This document shows, one piece after another, positions 15,819 through 22,766 of a stretch of DNA of 47,742 nucleotides; within the stretch, counting starts at the first letter, position 1; each line of letters begins with the position of its first letter. The notes beneath the pieces were generated by a model that saw only the letters and a program-made list of their open reading frames with translations, ran no database searches and was not told the origin of the DNA. Source of the DNA: Oscillospiraceae bacterium (GTDB taxonomy: Bacteria; Bacillota; Clostridia; Oscillospirales; Oscillospiraceae). Where the stretch lies: the NCBI GenBank assembly GCA_024697625.1, contig JAILFJ010000097.1, forward strand, positions 1 to 47,742, given 5' to 3'. Position numbers and translations under genes: made by a program.

Positions 15819-16661
15819 TTATCTCAGATCCGGGACCGCAATGTTGTCCATGTCGTCAAAGGCCTGGTTCTCGCCGCCCATCGCCCAGATAAAGGTGTAA
15901 GCCGCAGTCCCTGCGCCGGCATGGATCGACCAGGACGGAGAGATCACTGCGTCGTAGTTCTGCATGACGATATGACGCGTCTCCTGCGGCTGTCCCATCA
16001 TGTGGAAGACCACGTTCCCCTCCGGGATATTGAAGTAGGTATAGACCTCCATCCGCCTCTCATGGGTGTGGGCCGGCATGGTGTTCCATACGCTGCCCTC
16101 ACTTAGCTGCGTCAGGCCCATGGAGAGCTGGCAGGTCTCCAGCACATCCGGGTGGATAAACTGATTGATCACCCGTTTGTTTGAGGTCGAGGCATCGCCG
16201 CAGGGGCGCTTGTTTGCGTCCGCAAAGGACAGGAATGTCGTCTTGCACGCCTTGTGCGCCGGAGCGGATACCAGATAGAAGCGTGCCGGGTTCTCAGGAT
16301 CAGTGCTTCCGAAGCAGACCTGCTTCGTCCCTTTGGTGATATAGAGGCAATCTTCGAAGCCGAGCTCGAAGCGCTCTTCATCCGCCTGGATGAAACCGGG
16401 TCCGCCCAGATTGAAGACTCCCGCCTCACGGCGTTCCAGGAAGTAGCCGGTCCCGAAGTTGGCCCAGACGTCGATCCCCTTGTCGATGGGAAGCACCTCT
16501 TTGACAGGCATGATGCCGAGCACGACCATGCGGTCGACATGCGAGTAGGTTGCCTGAACGGTGTCCGGCTGATAAAGACCGGTAATCAGAAACTCCTTCC
16601 GAAGCTCCTCCGTGGTGTAGCGTTTTACATCGTTGGGTCCTGTGGAATAGCGGATATCCAT
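15819..16661 (-). CDS. kduI: 5-dehydro-4-deoxy-D-glucuronate isomerase
   Basis: Cupin-fold zinc isomerase (280 aa) converting 5-keto-4-deoxyuronate, made from unsaturated uronides released by lyases, to 2,5-diketo-3-deoxygluconate. The zinc site is PAHTHERRMEVYTYFN; other family blocks are MDIRYSTGPNDVKRYTT, NFGTGYFLERRE, NKRVINQFIHPD and SWSIHAGAGTAAYTFIWAMGGEN. The length matches E. coli KduI (278). AAGGAG lies 11 bases upstream. It follows dctM in the transporter operon after an 83-base gap containing a hairpin. Confidence 0.95.
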   Translation of the reverse strand: MDIRYSTGPNDVKRYTTEELRKEFLITGLYQPDTVQATYSHVDRMVVLGIMPVKEVLPIDKGIDVWANFGTGYFLERREAGVFNLGGPGFIQADEERFELGFEDCLYITKGTKQVCFGSTDPENPARFYLVSAPAHKACKTTFLSFADANKRPCGDASTSNKRVINQFIHPDVLETCQLSMGLTQLSEGSVWNTMPAHTHERRMEVYTYFNIPEGNVVFHMMGQPQETRHIVMQNYDAVISPSWSIHAGAGTAAYTFIWAMGGENQAFDDMDNIAVPDLR

Positions 16662-16685
16662 AAATAAAAAATCTCCTTAAATTAA

Positions 16686-16720
16686 GCCGGACGGCGACGG
16701 AATTACCCGCTCCGTCCGGC
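16686..16720. repeat. 9-bp GC-rich hairpin between dctM and kduI
   Basis: GCCGGACGG (16686-16694) and CCGTCCGGC (16712-16720) pair perfectly around a 17-base loop. In the gene direction the stem is followed by TTAATTTAAGG, a poor terminator tail; it may lower read-through or stabilise the dctM 3' end. Confidence 0.65.
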
Positions 16721-16744
16721 GCATTGTTTTAAACAGACAGGGTC

Positions 16745-18049
16745 TCAGGCCAGATGCAGTGCCTGCGGGAGCGCCATGGTGAACCAGGGTACATAGGTGA
16801 CCAGCAGAAGCGAAACCAGTATGACAATAAAGAAGGGCATCAGCATACCGATAATCTGCTCGATCTTAACCTGATGTGTGCGGCAGCCTGCAAAGAGGAT
16901 AGCGCCGACCGGCGGTGTCAATGTGCCGACACAGAGATTCATGATCATCATGAGTCCGAAATGCACCGCGCTCATCCCCCAGGTCTGCACAATGGGCAGA
17001 AAGATCGGGGTGAAGATCAGAACTGCCGGTGTTGGATCCATGAAGCATCCGATGATCAGAAGGATGATATTCATGATCAGCAGAATGATGTATTTGTTGC
17101 TGGTGAGGCCGAGCAGGGCATTGGCGACCTGAGCCGGTATATGGGTGTAGGTCATGACGTAGCCCATGATACCGGAGACACATACCAGATATTCGATAAC
17201 CGCTGTCGTCTTGACGCTGGACCAGATAATGCCCGGAAGGTCCCTGACGTTGATGTTCCGATAGATAAAGCTCAGGATCAGTGAGTATGCTACGGCAATC
17301 GCGGCGCCCTCAGTCGCAGTGAAGATGCCTCCCAGAATACCTCCAATTACCACGACGATCATCAGCAGGCTCGGGATGCCTTCCCAGAGGGTCTTCATAA
17401 CATACTTGAAGTTATAGTGTTCGGTACTCACGTAGCCGCGCTTCTTCGCCATAATCCCCGCCACAATCATACAGGCCAGGCCCCACAGGATTCCAGGAAC
17501 GTATCCCGCCATGAACAGAGCGGCGATAGAGACCGACCCGGCTACCGTGGAGTAGACGATCATGATGTTGGACGGCGGGATCATCATCCCGGTCGGGCCG
17601 GAAGCGATGTTGCAGACCGCGGTGTACTCGTCCGAGTAGCCCTCTTCCTTCTCCAGCGGTCCCAGAATGCCGCCCATGGCAACCGCAGCGGCGACGCCGG
17701 AGCCGGACATGGCGCCGAAAAGCATGTTCGCCACGATATTGGTCTGGGCCAGCGCACCAGGCAGCCGGTGTGCTACCAGCTTTGCGCAGCCAACCAACCG
17801 TCGTGCAATACCGCCGGAGTTCATGAGGTTGCCTGCCAGGACAAAGAAGGGAATGGCCAGCAGCGAAAAAGAGTTGACACTTTGGAACATCTTCTGCGCT
17901 GCGATGATCAGCGCCTTGGCATTCGGCATAATGATGTAGAGTGCGGCAGCCGAGCCCATGCCGATGCTCAGGCCGATCGGAAAGCCGAGAGCCAGCGTCA
18001 CGAAGATAAGGACAACCATGACGGTTCCGGCAAATGCGGTAGATGCCAT
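16745..18049 (-). CDS. dctM: TRAP transporter large membrane subunit (DctM)
   Basis: Twelve-helix sodium-coupled membrane component of a tripartite ATP-independent periplasmic transporter (434 aa). It shows the family start VVLIFVTLALGFPIGLSIG, the conserved NIVANMLFGAMSGSGVAAAVAMGG block, IPPSNIMIVYST, and the C-terminal TPPVGAILFAGCRTHQV. It begins 17 bases after dctQ, with which it forms the membrane complex. In this context it imports a sugar acid such as a hexuronate, ketogluconate or deoxyuronate. Confidence 0.95.
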   Translation of the reverse strand: MASTAFAGTVMVVLIFVTLALGFPIGLSIGMGSAAALYIIMPNAKALIIAAQKMFQSVNSFSLLAIPFFVLAGNLMNSGGIARRLVGCAKLVAHRLPGALAQTNIVANMLFGAMSGSGVAAAVAMGGILGPLEKEEGYSDEYTAVCNIASGPTGMMIPPSNIMIVYSTVAGSVSIAALFMAGYVPGILWGLACMIVAGIMAKKRGYVSTEHYNFKYVMKTLWEGIPSLLMIVVVIGGILGGIFTATEGAAIAVAYSLILSFIYRNINVRDLPGIIWSSVKTTAVIEYLVCVSGIMGYVMTYTHIPAQVANALLGLTSNKYIILLIMNIILLIIGCFMDPTPAVLIFTPIFLPIVQTWGMSAVHFGLMMIMNLCVGTLTPPVGAILFAGCRTHQVKIEQIIGMLMPFFIVILVSLLLVTYVPWFTMALPQALHLA

Positions 18050-18066
18050 AAGATCTTATCCTCCCT

Positions 18067-18588
18067 TCATGCGGTCCCGCCCAGGGGGTCGCCGGTCTTG
18101 CGCTTGCCGTCTCTATAGTTCCGGATGGAACGCGCAATGTTATAAATGGAATAGAACAGTGTGACAATACCGGTAAACGGCACGGACGCGTAAAGAATCG
18201 CCATGGAGATATGCAGAGACGGATCGATACGCTTCACCTGAGAGAGTGTATAGTTTCTGCCGCCAATCACGCAGATCAGCAGGATAAAGGCAAACAGGCA
18301 GATATTTGTGATGATCTCCACAACCAGGTTCATCTTCGGGGGAAATTTGTCCTTCAGCAGATCAATCGTCAGATGCTCCAGAGAGCCGTAGACATAAGCG
18401 CTGCCGAACATGATCATCCACACAAAGAGGTATTGGGAGAGAGCCTCGGAATAAGCGCTGGGAGCGTTGAAGAAGTAGCGAGTGATAACCTGATAGACAA
18501 CCAGAATCGACATTAGCCCCAGTGCAATCGTGCCGAGGACCTCAAGGATCTTGTCAAAGACCTTTTTGATGGCATCTAATACCTTCAT
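18067..18588 (-). CDS. dctQ: TRAP transporter small membrane subunit (DctQ)
   Basis: Four-helix small subunit (173 aa) that holds DctM and docks the binding protein. The typical run RYFFNAPSAYSEALSQYLFVW with following WMIMFGSAY, then IGGRNYTLSQVK and a final amphipathic tail, match the family. GGAGG precedes the ATG. It is separated from dctP by a terminator-like hairpin, so it should be made at lower level than the binding protein. Confidence 0.92.
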   Translation of the reverse strand: MKVLDAIKKVFDKILEVLGTIALGLMSILVVYQVITRYFFNAPSAYSEALSQYLFVWMIMFGSAYVYGSLEHLTIDLLKDKFPPKMNLVVEIITNICLFAFILLICVIGGRNYTLSQVKRIDPSLHISMAILYASVPFTGIVTLFYSIYNIARSIRNYRDGKRKTGDPLGGTA

Positions 18589-18602
18589 GAGAATCCTCCA
18601 TT

Positions 18603-18636
18603 TTAAGAAGAACGGCCCACAGCATGCTGCGGGCCG
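18603..18636 (-). terminator. Attenuating terminator between dctP and dctQ
   Basis: On the minus strand CGGCCC/GGGCCG and the inner CAGC/GCTG, separated by one mismatch, form a 24-base hairpin (18613-18636), followed by TTCTTCTTAAAAT. This is a moderate terminator placed after the binding-protein gene; partial read-through would give more DctP than DctQM. Confidence 0.7.
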
Positions 18637-18686
18637 CTATCTTGTTTTACGTTATAACAGTATTAAGATTTCAGTTTCCCTGTTGC

Positions 18687-19688
18687 TCAGCGCAGAGAGA
18701 TGATCAGGTCGTACATACCCTGAGTAACGTCGCTCTTCTGAGCATTCTCAAGAATCAGGTCCTGGCACAGGGCCTGGAAGGCAGGGATGTCAGCCTCAGA
18801 GAAGGTGACGCCCATTTCCTCAGCCTTGGCCTGGTAATCGGCCCGAAGCTCTTCGCACAGATCGAAGCAGTAGGGCATGGACTCCTCGCAGACCTTGCGG
18901 AGCGCAGCCTGGTCTTCCTCGCTCATGCTCTCGAGCACCTCGGTGGAAATGACGAGCTCATCGGGGAGGAGCAGATGGCCGGAGTAGTTGTAGTACGGAG
19001 CAACTTCGTACTGAACGAGGTCAACATAGGTGATGATGTTGTTCTCAGCACCGTCAAGGGTCTTGGTCTGGATGGCGGAGTACACGTCGCCCTGGGGCAT
19101 CGGAGTGCCGACACCGCCCATGGCGTTCATCATGTTGATGCAGGTATCAGAGCCCATGACACGGATCTTGAGGCCTTTCAGCTCATCGGGATTGGTGACC
19201 GGGCCGTCGCGGGTGTAGAGGTTACGCGCGCCGAGAGAGTAGGTGCAGAGAACGGTGAAGCCGTGCTCTTCTGTAGTAGCATAGAGGGCCTGGAGTGCCG
19301 GATCGCCGGACTCGAAGACCTTCTCCTGATGATCGATGGAGTCATAGATATACGGGGTCGCGATGATGGAGAAGTCCGAGCTGTAGGGCTCAATGATGGC
19401 GTTGCCGACAAGAGACATGTCAAGGGCACCAATCATGACGTTCTCAAGGGTCTGGGCCTGGTCACCGAGAGAAGCATCGGGATAGACCTCAATGCTGTAG
19501 CGGCCTTCGGTGGCATCATAGAGATCGTCGCTGATCTTGAGCAGGGTCTTGGCTTCCGGATTGGTAATCGTCTGGTTAAAGGCGCACTTCAGGACAGTCT
19601 GTCCCACTTTGGCGTCATCCGCAAAAGCGGTGGTGCCAAGCGCTGCGACCATGACGAGAACCAGGAGCATTGCGATGATTTTCTTCAT
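18687..19688 (-). CDS. dctP: TRAP transporter substrate-binding protein (DctP)
   Basis: Extracytoplasmic solute receptor of the transporter (333 aa). A signal peptide (MKKIIAMLLVLVMVAALG, cleavage near AFA-DD) is followed by the DctP fold: LGDQAQTLENVMIGALDMSLVG, LKGLKIRVMGSD with the conserved substrate-carboxylate arginine, the GVGTPMPQGDVYSAIQTKTLDGAEN block and a C-terminal helix. It has no lipobox cysteine, which is less common for a Gram-positive receptor, so it may be held by the membrane subunits or by an uncleaved signal. AGGAGGAAG precedes the ATG. It is the first gene of the transporter operon, downstream of a strong promoter and operators. Confidence 0.93.
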   Translation of the reverse strand: MKKIIAMLLVLVMVAALGTTAFADDAKVGQTVLKCAFNQTITNPEAKTLLKISDDLYDATEGRYSIEVYPDASLGDQAQTLENVMIGALDMSLVGNAIIEPYSSDFSIIATPYIYDSIDHQEKVFESGDPALQALYATTEEHGFTVLCTYSLGARNLYTRDGPVTNPDELKGLKIRVMGSDTCINMMNAMGGVGTPMPQGDVYSAIQTKTLDGAENNIITYVDLVQYEVAPYYNYSGHLLLPDELVISTEVLESMSEEDQAALRKVCEESMPYCFDLCEELRADYQAKAEEMGVTFSEADIPAFQALCQDLILENAQKSDVTQGMYDLIISLR

Positions 19689-19749
19689 TTTTCTTCCTCC
19701 TAAGATTTTTTATGTCAAGCGTTTCCGCAGACATACAGTTGTGAAAACC

Positions 19750-19777
19750 GCACAATATTGTCACCCATGAATTGTGC
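19750..19777. repeat. 7-bp inverted repeat in the dctP leader
   Basis: GCACAAT (19750-19756) and ATTGTGC (19771-19777) are perfect inverted copies 14 bases apart in the roughly 180-base dctP leader. They may form a leader hairpin or a binding site. Confidence 0.4.
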
Positions 19778-19820
19778 AATGCAACCAAAAATGTCAGATT
19801 CGTCAGTGTATCAGTTTCGG

Positions 19821-19844
19821 AAACCGGTTTACTAAACCGGTATA
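19821..19844. promoter_or_regulatory. Candidate LacI-type operators downstream of the dctP promoter
   Basis: AAACCGGTTT (19821-19830) is a perfect 10-base palindrome with a central CG, as expected for LacI-family operators; a second copy, AAACCGGTAT (19834-19843), follows after 3 bases. Both lie about 25-50 bases downstream of the predicted start point, where a bound repressor would block elongation. The LacI gene at 19976 is the natural candidate binder. Confidence 0.6.
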
Positions 19845-19864
19845 AATAACTGCCAGCTCTCTGC

Positions 19865-19903
19865 TGACAAAGCTATAGTATCATCCCTTTTCAGCTTTGT
19901 CAA
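19865..19903 (-). promoter_or_regulatory. dctP operon promoter inside a 10-bp dyad
   Basis: Minus-strand TTGACA (19898-19903) and TACTAT (19875-19880) are 17 bases apart, giving a strong sigma-A promoter. The sequence TGACAAAGCT appears at 19865-19874 and its exact complement AGCTTTGTCA at 19893-19902, so one arm covers the -35 box and the other the start site. A dyad so placed suggests regulator binding or a start-site hairpin. Confidence 0.8.
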
Positions 19904-19975
19904 GCATATTCATAATCATTCTTTTTACGATCGCGTTAAGGCTGCGTGAAAGCCGCAGGAGGTCTGTCAGATCTG

Positions 19976-21010
19976 TCAGCGCTTTTCTGCTGTGGTCGAT
20001 CCCCTCCGGTGGAACGTGGTTGCAAGTTCGATGTTCACAGCGGGTGAGTCAGGCTCTCTTTCGCCTCTGACGCGCTCCAGAAGTAGTTCCGCCGCGTGTG
20101 CGCCGAGTTCTTCGGTCTCCTGCCGGATCGCCGTGATCCCGGGCGGGATCAGCGAAAACCAGCTCCAGTCGTCAAAGGTGCAGAGTCCGAAATCATAGCC
20201 CGGTGTGATATTCATCTCCCGCAGCGCGCGCAGCACATGCATGGCGGTAACACCGTTGACACAGAGCACCGCCTTCCGCTCTCCGGAATACCGTGATGTA
20301 TAGTCTTGCAGGCAGCGGAGGCAGCTTCCGTCTTCTTCGGTATAGAATTCATATACCTCCGGCCGGCTTCTCTCCGAAGCGGAGGTCGCCTCAAGAAAAG
20401 CGTCCCTTCTCTGGATGCGCGGCATTACATTGCGGATCTGTTCGGTGAACAGAGCGATTTTTGTATACCCGCAGTCTCTCATCATCCGCACGCATTCCGT
20501 AATGCTGTCGCGGTATTCGCTGATCACGGTATCAAGCTTTCCCGGAATTTTCAGGCTCCGGTCTGCCAGCACCAGCGGGACGCCGCGCTCGGTCTGCACA
20601 GAGATCAGAAACGCATCATTGCCACCTGTCGTATTGACGATCAGGCCATCCACCCGGTTTTCCAGGAAGCCCTCGATGGCACGCTGCTCCCGTATCGAGT
20701 CCTCCCGGCTGTCGGCAAACAGCACCTGATAGCCAGCGCTCTCGCAGCTCCGGGTGATCCCTTTCAGGAGCAGTCCCGCAAACGGGCTGGCAATATCTCC
20801 GATGCAGCATCCGATCAGCATGCTGCGGCTGGCCTTCAGACGCTGGGCCGAGCGGTTCGGCCGATATTCCAGCTCTGCAATCACCTGCTCGATCCGCTGC
20901 CTCGTCTCAGCCGAGATGTTCTCGTACTTGTGGTTCAGGTAGCGGGAGATCGTCGTTTTTGAGACGCCGCAGAGCTCCGCTACCTGATCGATCGTTACCT
21001 TATTGCCCAT
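19976..21010 (-). CDS. LacI-family transcriptional regulator
   Basis: A 344-residue repressor. The N-terminal helix-turn-helix ([22 protein letters not shown], about 4-26) and hinge helix ([14 protein letters not shown]) bind DNA; the rest is a sugar-binding-type effector domain ([48 protein letters not shown]). Sequence style is close to KdgR-type repressors that sense 2-keto-3-deoxygluconate or its phosphate. Its ATG lies within the end of araD (11-base overlap) without a good ribosome site, so it depends on araD translation. It probably controls the dctP operon, possibly araD and itself. Confidence 0.9.
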   Translation of the reverse strand: MGNKVTIDQVAELCGVSKTTISRYLNHKYENISAETRQRIEQVIAELEYRPNRSAQRLKASRSMLIGCCIGDIASPFAGLLLKGITRSCESAGYQVLFADSREDSIREQRAIEGFLENRVDGLIVNTTGGNDAFLISVQTERGVPLVLADRSLKIPGKLDTVISEYRDSITECVRMMRDCGYTKIALFTEQIRNVMPRIQRRDAFLEATSASERSRPEVYEFYTEEDGSCLRCLQDYTSRYSGERKAVLCVNGVTAMHVLRALREMNITPGYDFGLCTFDDWSWFSLIPPGITAIRQETEELGAHAAELLLERVRGEREPDSPAVNIELATTFHRRGSTTAEKR

Positions 21011-21686
21011 AGTAGGCGTTTTTGCCGTGCTTCCTCAGATAGTGCTTGTCCAGCAGGGTCTGCTGCATGGGTCCCCTCTCCGGGTTCAGCATCATTGCAT
21101 GCCAGTCCATGAAGGCCACTTCTTCCATGACCACAGCGTTGTGTACTGCCTCATGAGGCGTCTTTCCCCAGGCGAAAGGACCGTGAGAGAAGACCACCAC
21201 GCCCGGGATCGCCGCGGGGTCTTTATCCGCAAAGGTCTCTACGATGACTTTTCCGGTTTCCTTCTCATACTCGCCCTTGATCTCTGCGTCCGTCATCGGG
21301 CGCGTGCACGGAATCGCTCCGTAGAAGTAGTCCCCGTGGGTGGTGCCCATGGCGGGGATATCCATACCGGCCTGGGCAAAGGTCACTGCCCAGCGGGAGT
21401 GGGTATGAATGATGCCTCCGCATTCCGGGAAAGCCTTGTAGAGCTCCAGATGGGTCGCCGTGTCTGTGCTGGGCTTCCATTTTCCTTCCACGACCTTTCC
21501 GTCCAGATCGACCGTGACCATGTCGTCAATGCACATCCCGTCATACTCGACCCCTGACGGCTTGATCACCACTAGACCGCTCGTCCGGTCGATGCCGGAA
21601 ACGTTTCCCCATGTGAAAGTGACCAGTCCGTACTTCGGCAGGAGCAGATTGGCTTCCAGGACCTGCTGTTTCAGTTCTTCCAGCAT
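21000..21686 (-). CDS. araD: L-ribulose-5-phosphate 4-epimerase
   Basis: Zinc enzyme of the class II aldolase fold (228 aa) converting L-ribulose 5-phosphate to D-xylulose 5-phosphate. Visible: TWGNVSGID and KPSGVEYD (phosphate loops), HTHSRWAV (zinc histidines), the middle [14 protein letters not shown], and the C-terminal [16 protein letters not shown]. The ATG with GGAGGT 7 bases upstream was chosen over one 105 bases upstream that includes promoter sequence. It provides the final step for L-xylulose-5-P made by the kinase and ulaE 10 kb downstream. Confidence 0.94.
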   Translation of the reverse strand: MLEELKQQVLEANLLLPKYGLVTFTWGNVSGIDRTSGLVVIKPSGVEYDGMCIDDMVTVDLDGKVVEGKWKPSTDTATHLELYKAFPECGGIIHTHSRWAVTFAQAGMDIPAMGTTHGDYFYGAIPCTRPMTDAEIKGEYEKETGKVIVETFADKDPAAIPGVVVFSHGPFAWGKTPHEAVHNAVVMEEVAFMDWHAMMLNPERGPMQQTLLDKHYLRKHGKNAYYGQ

Positions 21687-21747
21687 ATACAGTACCTCCG
21701 TAGCCGCAGCATTGGCAGCAGTATTTTTATGGTTTTGTTCCGCTGTT

Positions 21748-21776
21748 ATGTTATCATCGGGCACAGGCTTTGTCAA
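21748..21776 (-). promoter_or_regulatory. araD-lacI promoter
   Basis: TTGACA and TAACAT lie 17 bases apart, about 55 bases upstream of araD. The sequence TTGACAAAGC...GATGATA is also found at the dctP promoter, which suggests a common regulatory sequence. Confidence 0.75.
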
Positions 21777-21844
21777 GAGAATCCGAAGCACTCTTCTCCT
21801 TCAGAAAGCTGTCGTTTCTTCCGCAGCATTCTGCCTATGCCCTC

Positions 21845-21873
21845 TTGTAAAACTCTCATTTCCCTGCTATAAT
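21845..21873 (+). promoter_or_regulatory. Promoter of the HU gene
   Basis: TTGTAA, a 17-base spacer and consensus TATAAT, 41 bases before the ATG at 21915. Confidence 0.8.
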
Positions 21874-21914
21874 TCAGTTCGCAGTCAATTATGAACGCAA
21901 AGGAGTTATCATCC

Positions 21915-22190
21915 ATGAACAAAACTGACCTCATCAAGAAAGTCGCCGCAGAGAACAACCTCAGCCAGAAGGCTGCCTCCGTTGCTGTCGACAGCGTACT
22001 CAATGCCGTGATGGATTCTCTCGCCGCCCATGAGCCGGTATCTCTGATCGGTTTCGGTAATTTCAGCTGCCGCCACCGTGACGCCCGCACCGGCCGCAAT
22101 CCTGCCACCGGAAAAACCATGGAGTTTGCCGCCAGCAACACGCCGGTCTTCAAAGCGGGAAAAGCCTTCAAAGACAAGGTCAACGGATAA
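21915..22190 (+). CDS. HU-family nucleoid DNA-binding protein
   Basis: Histone-like protein of 91 residues that bends and compacts DNA. MNKTDLIKKVAAENNLSQKAA is the dimerisation helix pair, SLIGFGNFSCRHRDARTGRNPATGK holds the DNA-gripping arm with the minor-groove proline, and FKAGKAFKDKVNG is the standard C-terminus. AAAGGAGTT lies 7 bases before the chosen ATG; an earlier in-frame ATG has no such site. It is monocistronic with its own promoter and terminator. Confidence 0.96.
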   Translation: MNKTDLIKKVAAENNLSQKAASVAVDSVLNAVMDSLAAHEPVSLIGFGNFSCRHRDARTGRNPATGKTMEFAASNTPVFKAGKAFKDKVNG

Positions 22191-22212
22191 ATTCTCCGGC
22201 AAAATACAATTT

Positions 22213-22250
22213 GGCCGATGCATGGGAATACCTGCATCGACCGTTTTTTT
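22213..22250 (+). terminator. Terminator after the HU gene
   Basis: CGATGCA/TGCATCG (with GG/CC beyond a single mismatch) form a hairpin around a 10-base loop, followed by GTTTTTTT. It ends the HU transcript; it may also stop transcripts from the opposite-strand Hpt gene, although the tail on that side is poor. Confidence 0.85.
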
Positions 22251-22358
22251 GTCTCTTATCGTTTTTTGATTGCCAGGCTTGTTTTTCGGACCTGTTCTCC
22301 CCGGGGCACACGGGAGTACCTCATCCGGAGACAAAATCATAAGAGAGATGCGGATTGG

Positions 22359-22733
22359 TCAGGTCTGTTCCTGCTCGTACTCCCTGATCACGGAGACCGT
22401 GTGCTCATACATTCGGCCGATCTCGTCGATTTTGCTGCGGACCTCATCATCCGTCATTTGGCGGCTGCTGCCGGGCCGAAACTCTTCCGTGAGTTTTCCC
22501 GCCGCTTCCGAAAGTCCGTCAAAACCCAGGTTGGCACAGACGCCTTTCATCGCATGCGCGCTCTCGAAAAGTGCAGTCGGGTCCAGGCTCTCTCCCGCAG
22601 TTTTCAGTATTTCGCCGAAATTGCTCTTTGGGAATTTCAGAACATAACGGCCGATCAGCTTATCCATCTTCATAATCTGAACAGCACGCTCATAGTTGCC
22701 GCCGATCTTTGCATAAAGCTCCTGAAGTGTCAT
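22359..22733 (-). CDS. Hpt-domain phosphotransfer protein
   Basis: A 124-residue single-domain histidine phosphotransfer protein. The phospho-accepting histidine is His60 in SAHAMKGVCANLG, the signature of Hpt four-helix bundles. It lies 33 bases after the hybrid histidine kinase, so it most likely takes phosphate from that kinase's receiver domain and hands it to a response regulator not encoded here. Confidence 0.88.
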   Translation of the reverse strand: MTLQELYAKIGGNYERAVQIMKMDKLIGRYVLKFPKSNFGEILKTAGESLDPTALFESAHAMKGVCANLGFDGLSEAAGKLTEEFRPGSSRQMTDDEVRSKIDEIGRMYEHTVSVIREYEQEQT

Positions 22734-22766
22734 TTTCCGTCTCTCTCCTTTGCTGACTCTGTTTCC

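Noticed and set aside
19709-19733. A catabolite-response (cre) site in the dctP leader
   Set aside because: A GGAAACGCTTGACA stretch resembles it, but the half-sites are out of register by one base.
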